NCBI RefSeq assembly: GCF_014647975.1
Contig: NZ_BMQF01000015.1
Span: 1-64,000, forward strand
From: Streptomyces fumigatiscleroticus
Lineage (GTDB): Bacteria > Actinomycetota > Actinomycetes > Streptomycetales > Streptomycetaceae
DNA length: 64,000 nt
Direction: 5' to 3'
A program made the position numbers and the translations under genes. Positions 50,802 through 64,000 of the stretch are shown here, piece after piece. The stretch's first letter is position 1. Each line of letters begins with the position of its first letter. The notes under the pieces are model-generated. The model was not told the DNA's origin and did not search any database. It saw only the letters and a program-made list of their open reading frames with translations.

Positions 50802-51151
50802 TCCGGGCTCGGGAGAGGCCAGCACCAGTCGGGTGCCCCCGTGCCCACATCGGCACGAGGAATACGCGACATCCCAAGCATGCGAGCCCACCAGTCCCGA
50901 GGCCGCTGTTGGCCGATCCGGAGCCGCCTCCCCTCCCCCGGCACGCTCGGTACGGCATCTCCCGGCACGCAGAACGGCCCGGTCCGCCACCACGGGGGAA
51001 GGCGACGGACCAGGCCTGCCTCTACGGTGCCACACCCGTCCCCGCCGCGTGTGCCCTCGAGGCGGAAGCGACGCAGGAGACACGGACGCGGGTGTGGGAC
51101 GAGGGGGCGTGCGGCCGAAGGTTCCGGGGCCGCGTCGTCCAGTCGGCGCGC
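50802..51151. other. Intergenic tract containing repeat copy B
   Basis: About 350 bp. Apart from the repeat at 50855-50889, nothing could be identified. Confidence 0.45.
50855..50889 (-). repeat. 33-bp repeat, copy B
   Basis: ACGAGGAATACGCGACA, a seven-base spacer, then CATGCGAGCC. It is the inverted partner of 48150-48182, with 17 and 10 identical bases in the two blocks. Confidence 0.75.
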
Positions 51152-52018
51152 TCAGCGGGCCGCTTGGCGGATGTGCTGGCCGGACGGGCCGGCCGTGACC
51201 CGGTGCGGGTGCCAGGCGGTCCAGGCGGGCCGGCCCAGCTCCGCGTACGGGCGCGGCGGGCGCTGGCCGCGGAGTTTCATGAAGGTCACCATGGCGGCGG
51301 GCTCGCCGGTCGCTGCCGGGTGGTCGGCGGTGAGCTTGAGCAGTTCGTCGTAGCCGAAGGGCGTGTCGAACGGGCGGAGGATGATCCCGCCGGGGCGGAT
51401 CTGCCGCAGCCAGGCCGCCGGGATGCTCCGGACGGCGGCGGTGCACAGGATCCGGTCGTAGGGGGCGCGGGCCGGGTGGCCGAGCTCCCCGTCGCCGGCG
51501 ACCACGCACGGGGCGAGGTCGGCCGCACGCAGGCGGGCGGCGGCGTCCCGGGCGAGGCCGGGGTCGATCTCCATGGTGGTGAGCCGGGCGGCGCCGGTGC
51601 GCTGGGCGAGCAGCGCGGTGGTGTAGCCGGTGCCGGTGCCGATCTCCAGCACGCGGTGGCCGGGGCCGAGGTCCAGGTGGCGGAGCAGCTCGATGACGAC
51701 GGCCGGGCAGGACACGCTGGAGGTGAAGGCGTGCCGGCCGGTCGGGCCGTCGGGCGGGACGGCGCCGTCGTCGATCTGGGTGATCAGGGCGGCCCGGGGC
51801 CGGTACGGCCTTCAGCCAGGCCCGCGGCTGCCGCCCACGGTCCAGCAGCGGATACAGGCCGTCCTCGCCCCGGTAGGGCCACCACACCCGGTCCGGGACG
51901 AAGTTCTCGCGCGCCACGGCGAGGACGGCCTGTGCAGCCAGGCACAGTCACCGAAGCCGCGGGGACTGGCGGCCAGCTGCCGCGCGCACCGGGCGCGCAA
52001 CTGCTGCGCGCTGCCCAT
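51152..52018 (-). pseudogene. Protein-L-isoaspartate methyltransferase-like gene with two compensating frameshifts
   Basis: From ATG 52018 the strand reads GSAQQLRARCARQLAASPRG FGD. It shifts near 51945 to LAAQAVLAVARENFVPDRVW, WPYRGEDGLYPLLDRGRQPR AWLKAV, then shifts back near 51812 to YRPRAALITQIDDGAVPPDG, PAVVIELLRHLDLGPGHRVL EIGTGTGYTTALLAQRTG, VAGDGELGHPARAPYDRILC TAAV and the end at 51152. This is the PCMT-type methyltransferase fold found also in FxLD-peptide methyltransferases. The second shift is explained by one lost base (GTGTAC to GTAC). An ATG- or GTG-started C-terminal part from 51715 would keep the SAM site but not the N-terminal substrate region. Confidence 0.75.
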
Positions 52019-52095
52019 CGCCCTCGCTCCCGGCGTCGATCACGTCTGAGCTTCTTGCGTTCACCGCGACAGGCCCGAGCGCCCGCTGGGGCGAG

Positions 52096-52410
52096 GTGTT
52101 CCCACGCCGGGTCCCCGTCCTGCGCGGCCGACGGGTCCCGCCGAAGGCAGCGGTCATCCCGGCCGCCGTCGGGGCCACGATCCTGACCCTCCTGTTCACT
52201 CTGCTGTTCACCGCCTCCGAGATCAGGGGCACCACGATCCGAGGCGACGGCCTGCCGGACGGCTCCCCGAGCCGGGCCAGCGGCTGGGAAGCCGCCTGGT
52301 TGTGATCCTGCTACGCGCCGCTGATCCTTTGGGGGCCGCTGCCGGCCGTGCTGACCGTCGCGTGCTGGAAGCGCCGTCACGCCGTCGAGAAGGCCATCGC
52401 GCCGGCGTGA
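52096..52410 (+). pseudogene. Two-helix membrane protein with an in-frame TGA
   Basis: The frame gives AAVIPAAVGATILTLLFTLL F, a polar loop ending SGWEAAWL, a TGA at 52303-52305, then SCYAPLILWGPLPAVLTVAC, WKRRHAVEKAIAPA and stop. Two membrane helices on each side of the stop in the same frame suggest one protein of about 105 residues with a nonsense mutation. Homologues are not known to me. Confidence 0.5.
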
Positions 52411-52639
52411 TCCCCGGGGAACAGCGTCTACCGACGACCGGCCCGATGATCAGATCCCACGCACGCGGTTCATCCGGCTACCCTCGGTTGCGTGCCCATG
52501 ACATACGGAGTGCACCGGAAGCACCAACCGACAGTGGATGAAGCCCACGACTGCGCCTGCGGCCTCTACCTCACCGCCCCCGGCATCCGAGTCCGGATCC
52601 ACCATCGTTGACTTCGACCACGACGACAGGAGCACACCC

Positions 52640-53524
52640 GTGACAGACGCGATGTCCTTCTTGCTCGAGCGCCTGCATGCGGCCGGCCTGACCGACGTCG
52701 TCGCGGCCGAGCCGGCCACTGGAGGCCTCGCCGCGACCGCGGGGCTCGCGCGCCGCAGTGACGGCACGACGCTGTTCGTCAAGGCGTTCGGCGAGCCGCC
52801 GTCGGACGACGCCTTCGCCGCGGAAGCCGAAGGGCTCACCGTGCTGCGCGAGGCGGGCGGCGTCGCCACGCCCGACATCATCCTCGCGGACCGCGACCTG
52901 CTCGTCCTGTCCGTGCTGCAGCCCCGGCCGGGCACCGATGCCTTCTGGGAGCAGCTCGCGCATGCGCTCGCCCACTTGCACACCACCACGCGGTATCCCC
53001 GCTTCGGGTGGCACCGGGACAACTGGCTGGGCCGTCGTCGGCAGGTCAACACCTGGGATGACGACGGGTTCGAGTTCTTCGCCCAGCACCGTCTGTTGCG
53101 CTGGCTCGGCGAGCGTCGTGTCCAGGAGGCGCTCGACGCCGCGGACCGGGCGGCGCTGGAGCGGCTGTGCGACCGGCTGCCCGAGCTGCTGCCGGTCAGG
53201 CCCGCGTGCCTGACGCACGGCGACCTGTGGGCGCTGAACGTCATGGCCACCCCCGACGGGCGGCCCGCGCTGATCGACCCGGCCGTGTCGTACACGTGGG
53301 CCGAGGTCGACCTGGCCCACCTGTGGACGACGGCGCCGCCGCCCGAGGCGCACGTGTTCTTCGAGCTGTACGCCGAGCTGACCGGGCTCGACGGCGGCTG
53401 GCGCGAACGCATGCCGATCCTCCAGCTACGCCAGCACCTGGCCGTGATCGCCCAGTTCGACCCCGACTGGGGCGCCGCCGATCTCGTGCGCGCCACTCTC
53501 GCCCCGTTCCGGCGGCGGCCCTGA
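52640..53524 (+). CDS. Fructosamine/ketosamine-3-kinase family protein
   Basis: A 294-residue kinase of the APH-like fold. It shows VVAAEPATGGLAATAGLARR, LFVKAFGEPPSDDAFAAEAE (the ATP Lys and Glu), LHTTTRYPRFGWHRDNWLGR, the catalytic loop ACLTHGDLWALNVMATPDGR and the metal Asp in ALIDPAVSYTWAEVDLAHLW. The fructosamine kinase hallmarks are the GWHRDNWLG and HGDLW..N motifs. Known members remove sugars from glycated amines by phosphorylation; bacterial substrates are often ribulosamines. GTG 52640 with AGGAG at 52628-52632 is preferred over the frame's earlier ATG at 52538. Confidence 0.88.
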   Translation: MTDAMSFLLERLHAAGLTDVVAAEPATGGLAATAGLARRSDGTTLFVKAFGEPPSDDAFAAEAEGLTVLREAGGVATPDIILADRDLLVLSVLQPRPGTDAFWEQLAHALAHLHTTTRYPRFGWHRDNWLGRRRQVNTWDDDGFEFFAQHRLLRWLGERRVQEALDAADRAALERLCDRLPELLPVRPACLTHGDLWALNVMATPDGRPALIDPAVSYTWAEVDLAHLWTTAPPPEAHVFFELYAELTGLDGGWRERMPILQLRQHLAVIAQFDPDWGAADLVRATLAPFRRRP

Positions 53525-54205
53525 GCTCAGCTGAGTAAGCGTCGTCCGTAACTGGCGGTGTCCGGTCTCGGTGAGGTTCGGCCGATGCCGGCAAGAGCGA
53601 GCGCTGAGCGGCGAAACCAGGTCGACGTGGGTCAGTGCGGTACCCGATCATGCGTTCATGCCCCTCGCATCGGAGGACGCGTGGCGGGGAGCCGCAGCAG
53701 TAGCAGGGGGAACTCGTCGATGGCGCGGATGCCGTGGCCCGATCAGCATGATCACTTCTACGGCCGGAGCATGAGGACCGATGACTCGTGATGTCGCTCG
53801 TGTGCGCGAGGAGGCCGGTTCTCGCGAGCGGGTTGCAGCGGGGTTCCTCGGCGAGCGCTGATTTCGGTGACGGCTCTCGGTGCCCGGCGCGGTGACCAGT
53901 TCTCGCCGCTGGGTGATCCCGGCCCATGCGGTTGGCGGCCGGCCGTGGTGCGAACCGGGTCGGCGGCGGCGGAGGCCGGCCTGCCTTCGAGGGGGGGAGG
54001 CAGGTGCCGTCGGGATTGCGGCCGTCGGTGAGGCTGTCGGTGTGGAGGAGCGGGCGCCGGTCGGGGAGAAGCCGGACGCGCTGGGTCCGGGGTCGGGGCC
54101 CAGGGGCGGGCAGCGATGCGGCGGAGGCAGGGAAGTAAGGCGGCGGCCGATGCACACAGGTGGCGGGTGACCGCAGTTGACCGGGCGTATCTGGCCCTTG
54201 GGGAG
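53525..54205. other. No gene recognised
   Basis: About 680 bp with open frames on both strands but no convincing product. A 3' CGACGT-rich region and G-runs near 53990 give no structure I can name. Confidence 0.45.
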
Positions 54206-54207
54206 TA

Positions 54208-54850
54208 TCGGAACGGGACCCCGATGCCCGGCTGTGGCGCACGAACACCACGGCCGACTACGGGCCGCTCCAGCCGGTCTCGAACCACACCATCCGCCTG
54301 GACCGGATACGCGCCCACTGGGGCGACATGCTCCGCGTGGCCGGGTCGCTCACCCTGGGGGAGATCCGCGGCCACGACCTGATCCGCATGCTCTCCCGCG
54401 ACGGCAAGCCCACCGGGCTCGGCGACGCATTCGCCCACTACGGGCGGATCTTCAAGACCCTGCACCTGCTCCAGTTCGTCTCCGACGAGGGGTACCGGCG
54501 GATGATCGGTGCCCGGCTCAACGTCACCGAGGCCCGCCACCGCCTCGCCCGGAAGATCTTCTTCGGTCAGCGCGGCGAACTGGGCCAGCACTACCGCGAG
54601 GGCATGGAGGACCGGCTCGGCGCGCTCGGCCTGGCCCTGAACGCCGTGGTGCTGTTCAACAGCCTCTACCTCGACGCCGCCGTCAAGCAGCTCGCGGCCG
54701 ACGGCTTTCCCGTCACCGACGAGTTGCTCGCCCGGCTGTCCCCGCTCCAGTACGACCACATCAACTTCCTCGGCCGCCATGCCTTCACCCGGGCCCGGCG
54801 CCGGGCCTGCGGCGGCTGCGCGACCCGTACAGAGACGACGAGACGGGCGA
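54208..54850 (+). pseudogene. Tn3-family transposase, C-terminal fragment
   Basis: The plus frame reads RLWRTNTTADYGPLQPVSNH, TIRLDRIRAHWGDMLRVAGS, the long helical part IRGHDLIRMLSRDGKPTGLG, EARHRLARKIFFGQRGELGQ (catalytic Glu region), YREGMEDRLGALGLALNAVV LFN and LSPLQYDHINFLGRHAF. Near 54800 the last codons move to another frame (GLRRLRDPYRDDETGD). This is the final fifth of a roughly 1000-residue Tn3 transposase, also missing its own end. No terminal inverted repeat was seen. Confidence 0.8.
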
Positions 54851-54899
54851 CGGAGAGGATGGTCAGCCGCGGGCCCCTTGCTCGGGGTGCCCACCGCAT

Positions 54900-55511
54900 T
54901 CATGCCACGTTCTCCTGGCCTGGGAGGCTCCCGTCGTCGGTCGCGGCGGCATGTTCGGCGGGCACGGTGAGGTGCCTGGTGGCGTCCAGGGTTCCCCGAA
55001 TGTGCTGGGCGAGGGTGTGCTGGTCGGGGTCGTTGATCCAGCGGTCGAAGGCGACCTTGACTGCGGCGATCCCGATCTCGGCCGCGAGTGCTGCGGTGGT
55101 GGAATCCAGACCGCGTTCCCGAAGCGCGTGGGCGAGGGTGGAGACGAGTGAGGCCAGTTTGACCCGTTCACGTTCTTCGGGATTGGCGGCGATGACGGCT
55201 TGGCGCTGCCGTACCAGTTCGGCGCGTTCTTCGAAGACCGGAGCGGCTTCGGTCAGGGCGTGGGTGATCACCTCCAGTGGCGCCAGAGGGGCGGCGGCGG
55301 TGGCCGTGGCGTGCGCGAGGACGTCAGCGAGGGCGTCGGGCTGGAAGAGGACTTCCCGTTTGTCGACGAAGTGCCGGTAGAAGGTGCGTTCGGTGACCTC
55401 GGCCCGGGCGGCGATCTCCGCCACGGTGGTGGCCTCGAAGCCCTTGTCGTTGTAGAGCTCCATCGCCGCCCTCTCCAGGCGGCCTCGTGCGTCGGGTCTC
55501 CATCGCCTCAT
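54900..55511 (-). CDS. TetR-family transcriptional regulator
   Basis: A 203-residue repressor: RRWRPDARGRLERAAMELYN, DKGFEATTVAEIAARAEVTE, RTFYRHFVDKREVLF form the DNA-binding domain. The C-terminal domain is helical (PLEVITHALTEAAPVFEERA, STLAHALRERGLDSTTAALA). It is divergent from an NAD(P)-binding oxidoreductase gene, a common Streptomyces pairing in which the TetR protein represses the oxidoreductase. A perfect interrupted palindrome lies between them. The partner is now truncated. Confidence 0.9.
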   Translation of the reverse strand: MRRWRPDARGRLERAAMELYNDKGFEATTVAEIAARAEVTERTFYRHFVDKREVLFQPDALADVLAHATATAAAPLAPLEVITHALTEAAPVFEERAELVRQRQAVIAANPEERERVKLASLVSTLAHALRERGLDSTTAALAAEIGIAAVKVAFDRWINDPDQHTLAQHIRGTLDATRHLTVPAEHAAATDDGSLPGQENVA

Positions 55512-55555
55512 GCTCTGACATCAGAGTGATGGCAGAGACTGACATGAGTGCTACG

Positions 55556-55578
55556 GTGATGTCACGAACTGACATCAC
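55556..55578. promoter_or_regulatory. TetR operator between regulator and oxidoreductase
   Basis: GTGATGTCA (55556-55564), five-base spacer, TGACATCAC (55570-55578), a perfect inverted repeat 48 bp before ATG 55626. Further CTGACAT half-sites lie at about 55515 and 55539. Confidence 0.75.
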
Positions 55579-55625
55579 GGCTCTCTGCCCCCTGGTCGGG
55601 AGCCCGCAGCAGGAAGGCGCACGCC

Positions 55626-55844
55626 ATGCGCGTATTCGTCACCGGAGCCTCCGGACATCTCGGCTCCGCCGTCGTCCCCGAACTCCTCGAAGCGGGACAC
55701 CAGGTCGTCGGGCTGGCTCGCTCGGACAAGTCCTCCGCCGCGTTGACGGCTGCCGGCGCCGAGGTGCACCGAGGCGATCTCGACGATCTCGACGGTCTCG
55801 CCGCGGCCGCCGCCGCGGCCGACGGTGTCATCCACCTGGCCTGA
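55626..55844 (+). pseudogene. Atypical SDR/NmrA-like oxidoreductase, N-terminal fragment
   Basis: The 72-codon frame reads MRVFVTGASGHLGSAVVPEL, LEAGHQVVGLARSDKSSAAL, TAAGAEVHRGDLDDLDGLAA and DGVIHLA stop. The GxxGHLG dinucleotide motif and the GDLDD and VIHLA motifs are those of extended SDR proteins, about 290 residues long when complete. After HLA the sequence is unrelated, so roughly three quarters of the gene are gone, although its promoter and TetR partner remain. Confidence 0.85.
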
Positions 55845-56089
55845 GCAGGGTGACGAAGTCTTCCTCGCCCGGGGCGGGGCGGGACGGGCATCGAGGGCGC
55901 GGGCGGGACGGACCGGGTCGGCCTCGGTGGCGGCGGTCTGGTGGAGGGCGGGGCGAGGGCGCTCCCGGGTCCGCGAGTACGTCATGTCCCGGAGCCGGAC
56001 GTCCCGCAGCCCGCCAGGCCAGGCCAGGCCAGTGCGCGCGCGGATCCTGCGGCACAAGCATGTACGCCAGGACCAGCCGGAGCGTGGGA
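55845..56089. other. No gene recognised
   Basis: About 245 bp of very GC-rich junction sequence between the SDR fragment and the IS5 scrap. The trinucleotide-like GGCCAGGCCAGGCCA run at 56018-56034 is the only feature. Confidence 0.4.
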
Positions 56090-56290
56090 GGAGCGGCCCT
56101 CGTGCGCGTCGCAGCGACGGTGCTCCCGTTGACGTTCGCCCCGGTGGTGACGACCTTGAGCGGGGTACCCGCTCCCTCGCGGATCAGGTGGTGTTCGCCG
56201 CCGTCTTGTGCCGGTCGACCGGTGACGGTCCGGTCGCAGCCCTCTTCGCGCGGACGTGTCACAACAGTCATGCCCGACCGAGGATCGGGC
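56090..56290 (-). pseudogene. IS5-type transposase fragment
   Basis: The minus strand reads VTRPREEGCDRTVTGRPAQD, GGEHHLIREGAGTPLKVVTT, GANVNGSTVAA. The HHLI...GTPL.V..T.ANVND stretch is the region after the first catalytic Asp of IS5-family (DDE_Tnp_1) transposases. Remaining parts are absent. Confidence 0.5.
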
Positions 56291-56539
56291 ATCGGCTCCG
56301 TATACGGCCGAGCGATGCGAAGTGCGCGACTCCGCAGCTCAATGGGGTGGTGAGGTCGCTTCCGCGCCGGGGTTGCGGTGATGACGCCCGTGCGCGGCGC
56401 GGAGAACCGGCAAGGCGAGCCGGCCGTCGCGTGCGCCACGGGCCTGAACGGAGCCGCGGCGCGTTTGCGTTGCGTCGCGGGCATGACATTAGGGCGCCGG
56501 ACCGGCGATCCGCCAACGGTGTCCGAATGGTGAAACATT

Positions 56540-57072
56540 GAAGCAATGCGAACCAGTCAACCCGGGAATTCGCTCGGACGCCGCGAGACGAGACACAGAC
56601 TTAACACAGATGTAATCATCCATGCAGGTCAGCCGGTATACCGACGGCTCGATGCGCACAATCGGAGTGAATTCTTCCGCAGGGCGATCGCTCGATTCGT
56701 TGTCTGGAATCTTGTGGTGAGGCGTTGTGCCTTTGCGTTCGGCCCTGTTAGGACTTTGCCTCGTATTTCACTCCCGACGAAGCAATGGCGCTTCGTCGGC
56801 AGCGAGTTTTCGGTGCGGCTGAGTCAATCGAGCCGACCTCTCAGGATACGGAACATGAGCCTCCGGAGCCTGCCGGAATCGAGAGTGCTGTCAAGCCCTT
56901 CCGACCTCTGCTGTTGGTCGGTCGTGTGTATCTGAACGCGAAAAGCATCCCTTGCGATTCGGTGACATTCTTCTACGTGAAAAGGTGCTCGCTTCGTTCG
57001 GACAACTCCTGAGCCGTTCTTTGGCCAACAGGTAAAACGAGGGAAGATCGGGCCCGAAGGGGGATTTTCCAC
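56540..57072 (+). promoter_or_regulatory. Lower-GC leader in front of the polyketide synthase
   Basis: About 530 bp of clearly lower GC than all neighbours, rich in short A/T runs (for example 56600-56740 and 56930-57040). No convincing gene. A 75-codon frame at 56785-57012 has no ribosome-binding site and un-Streptomyces-like codons. I take it as the promoter/leader region of the PKS operon; AAGGGGG at about 57057 serves as ribosome-binding site for GTG 57073. Confidence 0.5.

Positions 57073-64000
<6,928 letters not shown>

Noticed and set aside
55825..56541. Hypothetical genes on both strands upstream of the PKS
   Set aside because: Low-complexity Arg/Pro/Gly text except for one IS5-like stretch on the minus strand; no ribosome-binding site.
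56785..57012. Possible 75-residue peptide gene just before the PKS
   Set aside because: No ribosome-binding site, codon use unlike the host and no precursor-peptide features.

Overview
The window is high-GC actinobacterial DNA and almost certainly Streptomyces. The evidence is codon use, GTG and TTG starts, Streptomyces-type regulator families (PaaX, TetR/NmrA pairs, a LuxR-type LAL regulator, a BldC-sized MerR protein), a modular type I polyketide synthase and many actinobacterial insertion sequences. About half of the window reads as an accessory or chromosome-arm region: pieces of at least eight transposase families (IS630, IS21, IS256, IS3, IS701, IS5, ISL3, Tn3) and many chimeric or frameshifted gene remnants lie between intact metabolic and regulatory genes.

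Layout. 1-5300: IS630, IS21 and IS256 debris, a methyltransferase/MerR pair, helicase and mobilization-like scraps. 5300-10445: a TetR regulon made of two minus-strand units (secreted SRPBCC, SnoaL-like and cupin proteins; quinone-reductase-like enzyme, membrane protein and a nonsense-mutated secreted SRPBCC), each headed by the same operator cluster and separated by a strong terminator. 10369-12965: a LuxR-type regulator cut by an IS3 element that sits in nested IS5/IS701 debris. 13040-17374: PaaX regulator, secreted peptidase-like hydrolase, MHS-type transporter, DUF6624-like protein. 17878-23054: two-component system beside a MacB-like ABC exporter. 23294-25166: MarR/SigJ-type sigma chimera and an esterase.

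25335-28073: a tyrosine recombinase, XRE protein and zinc-ribbon protein with translationally overlapping starts, the third gene broken. 28282-34867: receiver and aldehyde dehydrogenase scraps, a secreted protein and a lipoprotein, a dead MacB permease, then a peptidoglycan-directed operon (PG-binding/DUF1906 protein, membrane protein, Tat-exported M15-like peptidase). 35054-42501: intact IS701 element, IS5, RidA and ISL3 remnants, TRIC-like channel, amidohydrolase, small MerR protein, frameshifted serine recombinase. 42833-48178: ArsR/AHSA1 pair, a DHFR-like/CsoR deletion junction, and a copper ATPase with cupredoxin and YHS extensions plus small membrane partners. 48150-50889: a pair of inverted ~33-bp repeats around recombinase scraps, an oxidoreductase and an AraC regulator. 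51152-56290: a frameshifted methyltransferase, a fructosamine-kinase-like protein, a Tn3 transposase tail, a TetR/NmrA pair and an IS5 scrap.

57073-64000 is the start of a modular polyketide cluster: a first PKS of order ACP-KS-AT-DH-KR-ACP, followed with an 8-nt overlap by a second PKS that runs off the window. A free-standing loading ACP at the N-terminus implies a starter delivered in trans, as in beta-amino-acid macrolactam pathways. The IS-rich tract probably marks the left boundary of that cluster.
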